A stretch of DNA of 27,821 nt from CBDDLJ01 sp965230635 (GCA_965230635.1 CBDDLJ010000005.1:1-27821), one strand, 5' to 3'. Shown: positions 1 to 8,671, counted from the first letter of the stretch. The notes: a model not told the origin generated them from the sequence alone. Numbers and translations are program-made.

Positions 1-267
1 AAAACACGAGCAGCTGAGACCAAAAGCAGCATTATGCACTTAGAAGCAGCATTGAAACATGAACATGAGGAAAGAAAAAAACAAGCACGATTATTATCCA
101 ATATAATACAAGCATTATCATCAGGTGACCCATCTGCGGCGGCTCTTGTTATCCAACATTCATCGTTACTTTCAGACTCTGGCTCAACAACGTCGTCGTC
201 ATCATCCTCATCAACACCTAAAGATAACACTGATAATGAGTTCACTGTTGATAGAAAAAACACTTAA
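1..267 (+). CDS. 3' end of an unidentified protein gene (5' end outside window)
   Basis: The frame is open from base 1 without a start being required, so the gene probably begins upstream. An internal ATG at 34 has no obvious ribosome binding site. The visible 88 residues begin with a charged, probably helical segment (HEHEERKKQARLL), then a short Ala-rich stretch. They end in a low-complexity Ser/Thr tail (SSSSSSST) and an Asp/Asn/Glu-rich terminus. No domain can be recognised. The helical segment plus disordered tail would fit the C-terminus of a secreted or structural protein, but that is inference. The last codons and the sequence just past the stop recur in decayed form at 659-718, which suggests that a related gene once lay next door. 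Confidence 0.55.
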   Translation, partial: KTRAAETKSSIMHLEAALKHEHEERKKQARLLSNIIQALSSGDPSAAALVIQHSSLLSDSGSTTSSSSSSSTPKDNTDNEFTVDRKNT

Positions 268-311
268 AAAATAACAATAGCGATTTTTTATAATCAACTT
301 CTATATCCATT

Positions 312-539
312 TCATCCACAACGGAGAAAAAAATCAAATTGCGCATAGGGGAGTTTTATTTGAGAAATCGTGTGTAATGCAAGGCTTGTTTTTCCATAGC
401 GCCTTGGAGAAACAAGTAAAATCGGTCTAGCGTGATTGATACAGTAAGTTAATTGTTTAATTTCGTTCTTTCTATTACAAAAGGCTTTACCTGTTGTCAC
501 AGAAAGTGGAAAATAATGATGCTCACTTTGTGTGCTCAT
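312..539 (-). pseudogene. Truncated AAA-type ATPase gene (N-terminal 75 aa only)
   Basis: Read from 539 down to 312, this gives the start of an ATPase of the type annotated as 'ATP-binding protein / archaeal-type ATPase'. There is a lead-in FCNRKNEIKQL and a P-loop in the form PRRYGKTSL, followed by a helix and a beta-strand ending in FDFF. The frame then stops. Intact members of such families run for several hundred residues and carry Walker B and sensor motifs, all absent here, so this is read as a truncated remnant. The ATG is preceded by a good ribosome binding site (GAGG, complement of 545-548). A near-perfect palindrome (548-582) lies just upstream, so the 5' control region seems intact while the body of the gene has been deleted. 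Expression of a useful product is doubtful. Confidence 0.6.
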
Positions 540-547
540 AATTACCT

Positions 548-582
548 CAGTTCATACTTTATGGTCCATAAACTATGAACTG
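548..582. promoter_or_regulatory. 35-bp near-perfect palindrome before the ATPase remnant
   Basis: Sixteen of 17 base pairs match around a central T (arms begin cagttcata and end tatgaactg). It lies a few bases upstream of the ribosome binding site of the minus-strand ATPase remnant. Such a site could be an operator for a dimeric regulator or an RNA hairpin in the leader; there is no T-run on either side, so a terminator is unlikely. Confidence 0.5.
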
Positions 583-658
583 TCAAGTTACTTAAATGTT
601 TATATATTTGGCTAAAATCACAACATCATTACCTTTAAACTTATATGTCACGGTAGTC

Positions 659-718
659 ATAACACCGACAATAAGCTCACTGTTGATAGAAAGAACACTT
701 AAAAAAGAACAATGGCTA
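659..718 (+). repeat. Decayed second copy of the first gene's 3' tail
   Basis: This 60-bp stretch aligns without gaps to 224-283 (offset 435). It includes the segment cactgttgataga, the codons for the last residues, the stop, and about 15 bases beyond it. It has several mismatches. No open reading frame leads into it, so it looks like the leftover end of a tandem paralogue. It stops almost exactly where the foldback element at 721 begins. Confidence 0.6.
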
Positions 719-720
719 TT

Positions 721-881
721 ATAGCGGTTCCCTATATTGTTGACCTATTCTAAGACTGCATCTAGAGCCTGCTTGCTTGGTTATTCAAAACTTTATTTAC
801 AATAGTAAACATCGCTTTTGAAACCTCGTAAGCAAGCACTATACTCGCTTAGAGTAGGTCAACAATATAGGGAAACGCTAT
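721..881. mobile_element. MITE-like foldback element, copy 1
   Basis: This is a 161-bp element with terminal inverted repeats of about 34 bp. The left end starts atagcggttccctatattgt and the right end is its near-perfect reverse complement. The inner part is also an imperfect inverted repeat (gcttgctt near the left arm, aagcaagc near the right), so the whole element can fold back. It encodes nothing. A second copy lies at 7171-7332. Both ends carry TA dinucleotides, which would fit TA-targeting transposases of the IS630/Tc1 type, but that assignment is inference. It sits about 100 bp upstream of fadE and could affect that promoter. Bases 882-983, between it and fadE, show only a possible -10 box (tatact, 908-913) without a convincing -35. 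Confidence 0.8.
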
Positions 882-983
882 AACCGTCGAAAAAGTGTGT
901 GATGAGCTATACTTATCTATTAATCAGTTATTGTTTACTAAGTGGCAGTAATTATTAAGAAAAAATAAGTGAAGGTGTATTAA

Positions 984-3464
984 ATGTTAGCATTTTTTGA
1001 GTTTTTAAGCATTGTTTTCATATCTTTGTTTATCGTGAGCTTACGATTGAAACCCATTATCTGGGCTATTTTATTTGCTATCATTTTATCAGTGAGCAGT
1101 CTTTTTGCATGCTTGCACTGGTCAATTTTAGTGCTAGGTTGGTTTTTTTATGCTGTCATCGTATTGACCACTTTTGCTATTGGGCCGCGTCGCCAATGGA
1201 TAAGTCATCCTATTTTCAATTTTATCAAGAAAGTGTTGCCATCCATTAGTGAAACTGAGCAAGAAGCATTGGAGGCGGGCGATGTGTGGTTTGAGTCAGA
1301 ACTATTTCAAGGAAGACCCAAATGGAATAGTTTATTATCAGTTAACAGCCCTACATTAACTAGCAAGGAGCAGTCATTCTTGGATAAGCAAGTTAACATT
1401 TTATGCGCAATGGTTGATGAATGGCAAGTAATGAGTAAAGATAAAGATTTGCCAAAGCAGGTGTGGGACTATATTAAACAAGAAGGTTTCTGCGCACTTT
1501 GTTTGCCTGAGGCTTATGGCGGCCATGATTTTTCAGCTTTTGCGCATGCTATGATCATTGCAAAAATTTCAACACGTTCAGCAACAGCCGCAGTCACTGT
1601 CATGGTACCTAATTCATTAGGACCTGCTGAGTTATTGTTACATTATGGTACTGAAGATCAAAAAAAATATTATTTGCCTCGTTTAGCCAAAGGTGACGAA
1701 ATTCCTTGTTTTGCTTTAACCAGTAATGACGCCGGTAGCGATGCGGTAGCCATGTTGGATAAAGGATTTGTTTGTTATGCTGATTTTGAGGGTAAAAAAG
1801 TATTAGGTGTTCGTTTGAGCTGGGCTAAACGATATATCACATTAGCGCCAATAGCAACATTATTAGCATTAGCTTTTAAATTATATGACCCAGAACACTT
1901 GCTTGGAGATAAAGAAGCATTAGGTATTACCTTGGCATTAGTGCCGACTAATTTAGAAGGTGTTGAAATTGGTTTACGCCATAATCCCATGGGTTTATCA
2001 TTTCTTAATGGACCAACAGAAGGGCATAATGTTTTTATTCCTATGTCCTATATTATTGGTGGTCAAGAGCGTGTGGGGCAAGGATGGCGGATGTTAATAT
2101 CCTGTTTGTCAGCGGGGCGTGGTGTGTCATTGCCGGCGTTGTCATTTGGTACGGCACAGCAATATTATAAAACAACAGGGGCTTATGCACGTATACGCAA
2201 GCAATTTAATGTGCCAATTGGGAAGTTTGAAGGTATTGCTGAGAAGTTAGCTGAAATAAGCGGTTTTTCTTATATGATCCAAGCCTGTGCCATGCAATCG
2301 ACAATTCCAGTTGATATGGGATTAAAGCCTGGATTGGTGTCTGCTATTAGCAAATATCACTTGACAGAGTTAACAAGGAAAATAGTGATTAATGCGATGG
2401 ATATCCATGGAGGTAAAGCAATTCAGTTGGGGCCAAGTAATTATATTGCGGGTGGTTATATGAGCTCACCTGTCAGTATTACGGTGGAAGGTGCCAATGT
2501 ATTAACACGTAATTTAATGATCTTTGGTCAAGGTGTTATGCGTTGTCATCCCTACTTGCGAGCAGAAGTTGAATCAGTAAATAGTAAAGACAAGCAAAAA
2601 GCACTGCAACAATTTGATACACTGCTCTTTGGACATATAGGGTTTGCATTAAGCAACTTTGCGCGGACTTTGCTGCTAGGGTTAACCGGTGGTTATGCTC
2701 AGTGGGCACCTAAGCGAGACAAGACGGCCAAATATTTCAAACAGTTATCGCGTATGAGTTGTGTATTGGCCTTTGTTACTGATATGACTTTACTAACTGT
2801 CGGTGGCCAGTTAAAACGACGTGAAAGTTTATCTGCCCGACTAGGTGATGTGTTAAGTCATATATTTATCGGTTCTGCGGTGTTGCGTTATTATCATAAT
2901 AATCCAAAAGTAAGTGAACATGACTGTGATCATGTTAAGTGGTCACTTCAGTATTGTCTTTATCACATTCAACACGCTTTTGATGAGTTTTTTGCTAATT
3001 TTCCTATTAAAATTGTAGGTAAACTATTACGGTTGATAGCATTTCCTTATGGAGTGAGTTATAGGCATTTGCCAGCAGATAAAATTGGGCAGCGAATGGT
3101 GCAATGTATGTTACAGCCTAATGATTTTCGAAACAGTATGATACATAACTGTTATGCGCCAGAAGATAAAGAAGACATTGTGGCTAAGTTAGAAGATGGG
3201 TTTAAAAAAGTGATCATAGCAGAACCTGCTTTGAGCAAGTTGCGCAAAGCCATTAAGGATAATGTTGTTTTTGAATATGTTGATTTGCATCAACAAGTTT
3301 CACTCGCTGTTGAAAAAGATGTTATTACTGAGGAAGAAAAACAGTTGGTGTATGAAGCACTAGATTTAACGTATGATGTTTGTGCTGTAGATGAGTTTGA
3401 ATTTGATTTAATTAACAGAAGGAAGAAAACATGCCGGAGCAAAGTCAAGGCGGATCAAAAGTAG
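984..3464 (+). CDS. fadE: Acyl-CoA dehydrogenase FadE
   Basis: This enzyme does the first step of beta-oxidation: FAD-dependent oxidation of acyl-CoA to trans-2-enoyl-CoA. The 826-aa length matches the long FadE type (about 815 aa in E. coli), not the ordinary ~380-aa dehydrogenases. The first ~65 residues hold hydrophobic membrane-associated helices, as in FadE. Family signatures are clear: LPEAYGGHDFSAFAH near residue 175, AAVTVMVPNSLGPAELLLHYG near 200, IPCFALTSNDAGSDA near 240, and ITVEGANVLTRNLMIFGQG near 500, which should include the catalytic Glu region. The ATG at 984 follows a GAAGGTG ribosome binding site at normal spacing. The 3' end overlaps the thiolase gene by 34 bp, so the two are co-transcribed and probably translationally coupled. 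Nothing suggests decay. Confidence 0.96.
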   Translation: MLAFFEFLSIVFISLFIVSLRLKPIIWAILFAIILSVSSLFACLHWSILVLGWFFYAVIVLTTFAIGPRRQWISHPIFNFIKKVLPSISETEQEALEAGDVWFESELFQGRPKWNSLLSVNSPTLTSKEQSFLDKQVNILCAMVDEWQVMSKDKDLPKQVWDYIKQEGFCALCLPEAYGGHDFSAFAHAMIIAKISTRSATAAVTVMVPNSLGPAELLLHYGTEDQKKYYLPRLAKGDEIPCFALTSNDAGSDAVAMLDKGFVCYADFEGKKVLGVRLSWAKRYITLAPIATLLALAFKLYDPEHLLGDKEALGITLALVPTNLEGVEIGLRHNPMGLSFLNGPTEGHNVFIPMSYIIGGQERVGQGWRMLISCLSAGRGVSLPALSFGTAQQYYKTTGAYARIRKQFNVPIGKFEGIAEKLAEISGFSYMIQACAMQSTIPVDMGLKPGLVSAISKYHLTELTRKIVINAMDIHGGKAIQLGPSNYIAGGYMSSPVSITVEGANVLTRNLMIFGQGVMRCHPYLRAEVESVNSKDKQKALQQFDTLLFGHIGFALSNFARTLLLGLTGGYAQWAPKRDKTAKYFKQLSRMSCVLAFVTDMTLLTVGGQLKRRESLSARLGDVLSHIFIGSAVLRYYHNNPKVSEHDCDHVKWSLQYCLYHIQHAFDEFFANFPIKIVGKLLRLIAFPYGVSYRHLPADKIGQRMVQCMLQPNDFRNSMIHNCYAPEDKEDIVAKLEDGFKKVIIAEPALSKLRKAIKDNVVFEYVDLHQQVSLAVEKDVITEEEKQLVYEALDLTYDVCAVDEFEFDLINRRKKTCRSKVKADQK

Positions 3465-4750
3465 TTTACATCGTTGCTGGAACACGCACACCCTTTTTGA
3501 AAGCCCGAGGAAAGCCAGGTCCTTTTTCTGCAGCAGATTTGGGATTTTTAGCCGCGCGTCAACTGTTATCAAATTTATCACTTGATCCGGCAAAATTAGG
3601 TGAAGTTATTACAGGTTGCGTTATGCCTAGTGCAGATGAAGCGAATATTAGTCGTTTAATTGCATTGCGTTTAGGTTGTGGTCACGGTATACCGGCATGG
3701 ACGGTACAACGAAATTGTGCATCAGGTTTGCAAGCATTGGATAGTGCATGCAAAGATATTGCTAGTGGTAGACACAGCATTGTGTTAGCGGGTGGTACTG
3801 AAGCCATGAGCCGAGCACCATTATTATTTAGTATGAAAATGACAGAATGGTTAGCTAAGTGGTATGCTAGTAAAACAATAGGCAAAAAAATACAGACGCT
3901 CAGTGCATTTCGTTTATCTTATTTACTGCCTGTCATCGCCTTACTGAAAGGCCTATCTGATCCGTTATTGGGATTGTCAATGGGACAGACTGCAGAAAAC
4001 TTAGTCTATCGATTTGGTATTAAACGTAAGGAAATGGATAAATTTGCAGCGAGTAGTCATCATCGCTTAATGCAAGCCATCGCGGATAATGCTATGTCAG
4101 AAGTTATGACCTTATATGATAGCGATGGTAATTTCTATGACCATGATGATGGTTTGCGTGAAGATAGTTCAGTAGAAAAATTGGCAAACTTAAAACCATT
4201 TTTTGATAAAAAATATGGAAAAGTCACAGCGGGAAATAGTTCGCAAATAACAGATGGTGCAGCGTTTTTATTGTTAGCAGATGCTACGGCGGTAAAAAAA
4301 TATAATCTTCCTGTTATTGCTAAAATAGTAGATTGTCATTGGGCTGGTGTTGACCCCGCTCAAATGGGTTTAGGTCCAGCTAATGCAATTGCCCCATTAC
4401 TGTTGAGGCATAATTTAACAACGAAAGATATTGATTTTTGGGAGATTAATGAAGCTTTTTCAGCCCAAGTGATTGCTTGTGTTAATGCGTTGGCTGATGC
4501 TGATTACTGTAAAGAAAATTTTAATATTGAGCAAGCTATCGGTCAAATCGATGGAGATCGATTGAATGTTGATGGTGGTGCCATAGCGATTGGCCACCCA
4601 GTTGGTGCTAGTGGCGCTAGGGTTATTTTACATCTGGCTAATACGTTGCAAAGAAAACAAGCGAAAAGAGGAATTGCAACACTATGTATTGGTGGTGGCC
4701 AGGGGGGTGCTATGTTAATTGAGCGAGTAACAGAGGTAGAGAATGAATAA
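3431..4750 (+). CDS. fadI: 3-ketoacyl-CoA thiolase (FadI type)
   Basis: This thiolase cleaves 3-ketoacyl-CoA with CoA to give acetyl-CoA and a shortened acyl-CoA, the last step of each beta-oxidation round. At 439 aa it is close to FadI (436 aa) and longer than FadA (387 aa). Catalytic residues are visible: nucleophile Cys96 in QRNCASGLQAL, the NEAF motif, His389 in GHPVGASG, and Cys419 in LCIGGGQGG. The ATG at 3431 has an AAGGAAG ribosome binding site lying inside the end of fadE, which supports this start despite the 34-bp overlap. It overlaps the following hydratase/dehydrogenase gene by 8 bp. The partner order thiolase then multifunctional enzyme matches fadIJ of E. coli; Legionella genomes often label such genes fadA/fadB, so the symbol is less sure than the function. 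Confidence 0.93.
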   Translation: MPEQSQGGSKVVYIVAGTRTPFLKARGKPGPFSAADLGFLAARQLLSNLSLDPAKLGEVITGCVMPSADEANISRLIALRLGCGHGIPAWTVQRNCASGLQALDSACKDIASGRHSIVLAGGTEAMSRAPLLFSMKMTEWLAKWYASKTIGKKIQTLSAFRLSYLLPVIALLKGLSDPLLGLSMGQTAENLVYRFGIKRKEMDKFAASSHHRLMQAIADNAMSEVMTLYDSDGNFYDHDDGLREDSSVEKLANLKPFFDKKYGKVTAGNSSQITDGAAFLLLADATAVKKYNLPVIAKIVDCHWAGVDPAQMGLGPANAIAPLLLRHNLTTKDIDFWEINEAFSAQVIACVNALADADYCKENFNIEQAIGQIDGDRLNVDGGAIAIGHPVGASGARVILHLANTLQRKQAKRGIATLCIGGGQGGAMLIERVTEVENE

Positions 4751-6761
4751 AGTAACGTATAAAAACTGGCAATTTTTTTGTGATGAAGAAAATGTAGTTT
4801 GGTTGACACTCGATAAGCAAGGTGCTGCGGTTAATACGATGAGTTCAGATGTTATGTTAGAGTTAAATAACATATTGGATGACATTGGAAATCAAGATTA
4901 TCAAGGTGTGATTATTCAATCAGGAAAGTCCTCTGGTTTTATTGCCGGTGCTGATATTAAAGAAATGTTGACTTATAAAGATGTCAATGAGGCTTATGAA
5001 GCGATACGTTATGGTCAAAAAGTATTTGATAAATTAGAAAAGTTACACTGTCCTAGCGTTGCCTTGATAAATGGTTATTGTATCGGTGGTGGCATGGAAT
5101 TGGCGTTGGCTTGTGATTATCGCATTGCAAATGAAAACGAAAAAACAAAGCTGGGCTTACCTGAGGTAAAACTGGGAATTCATCCAGGCTGGGGTGGAAC
5201 CGTGCGACTGCCACGAATAATTGGTGGGTTAAAGGCAATGGAGTTGATATTGTCTGGGCGTGTTATTCATGCTAAACAAGCAGCCAAAATTCATATGATC
5301 GATGCTTGTGTTCCAGAGCGACAATTGGTACGAGCAGCCCAATATTTTATCAAGAATAGGCCTAAAAAACAAAAACAAACGTGGTGGCAACGTATATTAA
5401 CGGTACCACCTTTTCATTTTTTGGCCGCAGGCGTGATGCGCAACAGATTAAATAAAAAAGTCAAAGCAGAGCATTATCCAGCACCGTTTCGTGTGTTGAA
5501 AAATTGGATAAAAAAGAATGAAAATGATGATAAAGCTTACATTAATGAAGCACGATCTGTTGCAAAATTATTTGATGAAGAAAGTACTAAAAACCTAGTA
5601 CGAGTTTTCTTTTTGCAAGATAAATTAAAATCTTTAGCTAAAAACAGTAATGTTAGATTAAAAAGTGTTCATGTTGTTGGTGCTGGTACAATGGGAGGTG
5701 ATATCGCTGCTTGGTGCGCTTTACAGGGTTTTCAGGTTACCTTACAAGATCGTGAGCCAGCGTTTATTGCACCGGCAATGAAAAGAGCTTATCTACTATT
5801 TAAAAAGAAATTACATAAGCCCGTGGCAATACAACAAGTGATGGATAGGTTGATGCCTGATGTGCAGGGTTTGGGGGTAAAAACAGCCGATATTATTATA
5901 GAAGCCGTTTTTGAGAATCTAAAAGTAAAACAGACTATATTCAAAGAGCTTGAACAAAAGGCAAAGGTGAATGCCATCTTGGCAACAAATACTTCCAGTA
6001 TTCCATTGGATAAAATCAATTGTGTCATGAAAAATCCTAAGCGTTTAATTGGCATTCATTTCTTTAATCCAGTAGCATATATGCCCTTAATTGAAATTGT
6101 GTCAAGTGAGAGCACTGATTCAACGGTAGAGGAAAAGGCTAATACATTTGTACGAGCGATTGATCGCTTGCCGTTACCTGTAAAAAGCACCCCTGGATTT
6201 CTTGTCAATCGTATTTTAATGCAATATTTACTAGAAGCAATGACATTATATGATGAAGGTATTCCTGCGGTTGCAATTGATAGTGCCGCAGAAGATTTTG
6301 GTATGTCCATGGGGCCAATTGAATTGTCTGACACGATAGGATTGGATGTTTGTTTGAATGTTGCTAATAATTTGGCTGAACATTTTTCTATATCTGTTCC
6401 AGATACATTAAAAGAAATGGTGAAAGCCGGTAATTTCGGGAAAAAAACAGCTAAGGGGTTTTATTCTTACAAAAACAATAAAATTAAAAAACCAAGATTA
6501 TCTAAAGATGACATGCTATCAAAAGACTTAGCAGAACGATTAATTGTTAAAATGATAAAAGAAGCCAAAGATTGCTTGCAAGAAGGCGTGGTGGCTAGTG
6601 AGGATTTATTGGATGCTGGGATGGTATTTGGTAGTGGTTTTGCACCATTTCGGGGTGGTTTGATGCAATATGCCCATTGGTTGGAAAAAAATAATTTAAA
6701 AATTTCAGAAAACCAAGCCGAAGGGTATAAAGCAAACGTCATAGAGGATGGCAGTATTTAA
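4743..6761 (+). CDS. fadJ: Enoyl-CoA hydratase / 3-hydroxyacyl-CoA dehydrogenase (FadJ/FadB type)
   Basis: This bifunctional enzyme hydrates enoyl-CoA and then oxidises the 3-hydroxyacyl-CoA with NAD+; it would work as a complex with the thiolase encoded just upstream. The N-terminal crotonase domain (about 1-190) shows the oxyanion-hole segment SGFIAGADIKEM and the two catalytic glutamates, Glu119 (GGGMELALACDY) and Glu141 (LPEVKLGIHPGWGG). A Rossmann NAD-binding motif GAGTMGG follows near residue 313. Further motifs are the dehydrogenase signature GIHFFNPVAYMPLIEIV and the C-terminal domain start PGFLVNRIL. The length of 672 aa is slightly shorter than E. coli FadJ (714) or FadB (729). The start overlaps the thiolase end by 8 bp. 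It appears to be the last gene of the operon; no convincing terminator was seen in the ~150 bp that follow. Confidence 0.94.
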   Translation: MNKVTYKNWQFFCDEENVVWLTLDKQGAAVNTMSSDVMLELNNILDDIGNQDYQGVIIQSGKSSGFIAGADIKEMLTYKDVNEAYEAIRYGQKVFDKLEKLHCPSVALINGYCIGGGMELALACDYRIANENEKTKLGLPEVKLGIHPGWGGTVRLPRIIGGLKAMELILSGRVIHAKQAAKIHMIDACVPERQLVRAAQYFIKNRPKKQKQTWWQRILTVPPFHFLAAGVMRNRLNKKVKAEHYPAPFRVLKNWIKKNENDDKAYINEARSVAKLFDEESTKNLVRVFFLQDKLKSLAKNSNVRLKSVHVVGAGTMGGDIAAWCALQGFQVTLQDREPAFIAPAMKRAYLLFKKKLHKPVAIQQVMDRLMPDVQGLGVKTADIIIEAVFENLKVKQTIFKELEQKAKVNAILATNTSSIPLDKINCVMKNPKRLIGIHFFNPVAYMPLIEIVSSESTDSTVEEKANTFVRAIDRLPLPVKSTPGFLVNRILMQYLLEAMTLYDEGIPAVAIDSAAEDFGMSMGPIELSDTIGLDVCLNVANNLAEHFSISVPDTLKEMVKAGNFGKKTAKGFYSYKNNKIKKPRLSKDDMLSKDLAERLIVKMIKEAKDCLQEGVVASEDLLDAGMVFGSGFAPFRGGLMQYAHWLEKNNLKISENQAEGYKANVIEDGSI

Positions 6762-6908
6762 CAGAATAATAAATCTTACTTGATCAGATGCTCACATTAA
6801 ATAAGAGCAACGTCGATTTCAGCCGTATTGGATGAAATTACGCTTTTTACAAATAATTGCTGTGCCACAAAATTGAATATATTAAGGGCTTCATCAATAG
6901 TCACCAAA

Positions 6909-7745
6909 ATGAGTAAAAACCAACCGCATGATGCATTTTTTAAGGATGTCATGCAACAAAAAGCAGTGGCTCAAGCGTTTATCGAGACACACTTACCGGC
7001 AGAAGTTGTTGCTAAGATGGATTTATCGGCATTGACGTTGGAACCAACGGAGTTTATCAGTGCTAATTTAGCTAGAAAACGTTACGTTGACAGCCTTTAT
7101 TGTGTTCCATACCGTAATCAATCCAGTTATGTTTATTTTGTGGCAGAACATTTGAGCCGAGGTGATCGTTATAGCGTTTCCCTATATTGTTGAGCTATTC
7201 TAAGACTTCATCTAGCGCCTGCTTGCTTGGTTATTCAAAACCTTATTGACAATAAGTAAACGTCGCTTTTGAAACCTCGCAAGTAAACTCTATACTCGCT
7301 TAGGATAGATCAACAATATAGGGAGCCGCTATAAAACATGTTCGGATAAGTGACTTTAGCGAATGCATTGATATTCTTGGGAAATACATTTCTCCTGGCG
7401 TTCTCACTGCAGTGGAATGTTATGTGCAAAGTATGCTACACTATCTGCTAAGTCAGTGTCCGAATCTGCCGGATGAGGAATTATCACGAATTACCCGCAG
7501 ATTACCAATAGAGGAAGACAAATTGAGAATAATAGCTGATCGGCTAAGAGAGGAAGGTCTTCAGCAGGGTCTTCAACAGGGTAGGCAAGAAGGCATTGAG
7601 AGAGGCATTAAAAAAAAATCGTATACGAATGGTCACGTTAATGCTATAGCAGGGCATGAGTGAGCAGCAAATTTTACTTTTGACAGAGTTAACACCTGAA
7701 GAGCTGGCTCATGTTAAGGCGCCACTCAGGGACAATGCAAATTAG
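6909..7745 (+). pseudogene. Rpn-family recombination-promoting nuclease/transposase-like gene, broken
   Basis: Two ends of an Rpn (PD-(D/E)XK, YhgA-like) protein can be recognised. The N-terminal part from ATG 6909 reads HDAFFKDVMQ, HLPAEVVAKMDLSALTLEPTEF and VDSLYCVPYRNQSSYVYFVAEH. It runs into the foldback element at 7171 and stops there. After the element the frame resumes with ISDFSECIDILGKYISPGVLTAVECYVQ and the typical GLQQGLQQGRQEGIERG tail. The central ~120 residues expected for the family are missing, so a deletion accompanied or preceded the insertion. A run of nine A (7610-7618) then shifts the frame. In the next frame there is one TAG, followed by a good family C-terminus, GMSEQQILLLTELTPEEL, ending at 7745. 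Three independent lesions make a functional product very unlikely. A longer reading from a TTG at 6828 lacks support. Confidence 0.85.
7171..7332. mobile_element. MITE-like foldback element, copy 2 (inside the Rpn gene)
   Basis: This 162-bp element is homologous over its full length to the one at 721-881. It has the same ends (atagcgtttccctatattgt on the left, its inverted form on the right) and about 85-90% identity inside. It supplies the last seven codons and the stop of the upstream Rpn fragment. Both copies carry the same short internal sequence and no coding capacity, so mobilisation in trans by a transposase elsewhere is inferred. Confidence 0.85.
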
Positions 7746-7954
7746 TCAATGCTATTCTCATTATCCACACTCCGTGGTTTCATTTTGAGAATGTTTAGCT
7801 GCAGTATGTTGCGTATTGTTTAACTTTTTGATTCTACTTATTTCTTCCTAGGCTCATACAGCAAACACCATTGGCTTAGCTAAATAGGAAAGGAAAAGTG
7901 ATTTTTTTATATTTTATGGAAGTGATTCAATTAAAACGGTTGCTTAAAGAAAAT

Positions 7955-7992
7955 TGATGCTTAGCCGTTAGAATTTAACTGGCTAAGCATCA
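7955..7992 (-). terminator. Rho-independent terminator of the lipoprotein gene
   Basis: A perfect 12-bp inverted repeat (tgatgcttagcc / ggctaagcatca) has a 14-base loop. Read on the minus strand, the stem is followed by AATTTTCTTT, a fair T-rich tail. It begins about 45 bases past the stop of the minus-strand lipoprotein gene. On the plus strand no T-run follows, so it should act mainly on minus-strand transcripts. Confidence 0.7.
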
Positions 7993-8035
7993 CTATACAT
8001 GTTAAACAGTGTTAAACAATGTTGAGTACAATAAT

Positions 8036-8671
8036 TTAGCTATTATTGTTTCCATTGCTATTATTATCACTGTTATTGTCACTGTCATCGTTGCTATCGC
8101 CGTTATCTGAGGCTGTAGCGCCGGTAATGTTATCAACTGTCGCGACAGTATCATCGCTATTGGCAGAAGCGTCGTTATCAGTAGAGGCATCACTGTCGGT
8201 AGAGGTATCACTATCGGTAGAGGTATCACTATCGGTAGAGGTATCACTATCAGTAGAAACGTCACCATTGCTATCAGCATCATTGTTTGATGAAATATTG
8301 TTGTCATCATCATTATCATTGCTAACAGGTACCATAGCATTGTCACTATTATCAGCAACTGTCATAGGTTTTGCTAGAGAAGCAGAATTTTGATTACCGC
8401 TGTTATCTTGACTATTATTGTCTTGATCATTAGCATCTTGGTTATCAGAATTTTGGCTATCAGCGTCTTGATTACTTACATCTTGACTATCGCTGTCTTG
8501 GTCATCAGTACTTTGGTCGTTAGTGTTTTGGTCATTGCTACTCTGTACATCAGTACTTTGACTAGAAACATCTTGACTATCAGCATCTTGTTTAGTACTT
8601 TCTTCGTGGCAAGCGACAATGCCCATAGCAATACCAAACCCCAATATAAAAGTTATCATTTTTTTCAACAT
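8036..8671 (-). CDS. Ser/Asp-repeat low-complexity lipoprotein
   Basis: The 211-aa product starts with a lipoprotein signal: two Lys, a hydrophobic helix, and the lipobox GIVAC with the lipidated Cys at residue 21. The rest is almost entirely Asp, Ser, Asn, Gln and Thr. It has a first half of degenerate SQD/NQD units, a short middle segment with SLAKPMTVADNSDNAMVPV, then six-residue DTSTDS units and an Asn/Asp-rich end. No folded domain is visible. Such a strongly acidic, disordered lipoprotein would be anchored in the inner or outer membrane; Ser-Asp repeats are known as stalks in staphylococcal adhesins, but no relationship is claimed. The ATG at 8671 has a GGGAG ribosome binding site. The gene stands alone, opposite to its neighbours, and has its own terminator at 7955-7992. 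The long open frames on the other strand reflect the repeats. Confidence 0.8.
   Translation of the reverse strand: MLKKMITFILGFGIAMGIVACHEESTKQDADSQDVSSQSTDVQSSNDQNTNDQSTDDQDSDSQDVSNQDADSQNSDNQDANDQDNNSQDNSGNQNSASLAKPMTVADNSDNAMVPVSNDNDDDNNISSNNDADSNGDVSTDSDTSTDSDTSTDSDTSTDSDASTDNDASANSDDTVATVDNITGATASDNGDSNDDSDNNSDNNSNGNNNS
8174..8265 (-). repeat. 18-bp tandem repeats in the lipoprotein gene
   Basis: About five head-to-tail 18-bp units (tcactatcggtagaggta and close variants) encode the six-residue DTSTDS repeat. Two adjacent units are identical, so the array is a candidate for length variation by slippage. Confidence 0.8.

Noticed and set aside
6828..6908. Upstream TTG extension of the Rpn fragment
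   Set aside because: The added residues do not resemble the family, whose proteins begin shortly before the HDAFFK motif; ATG 6909 fits that.
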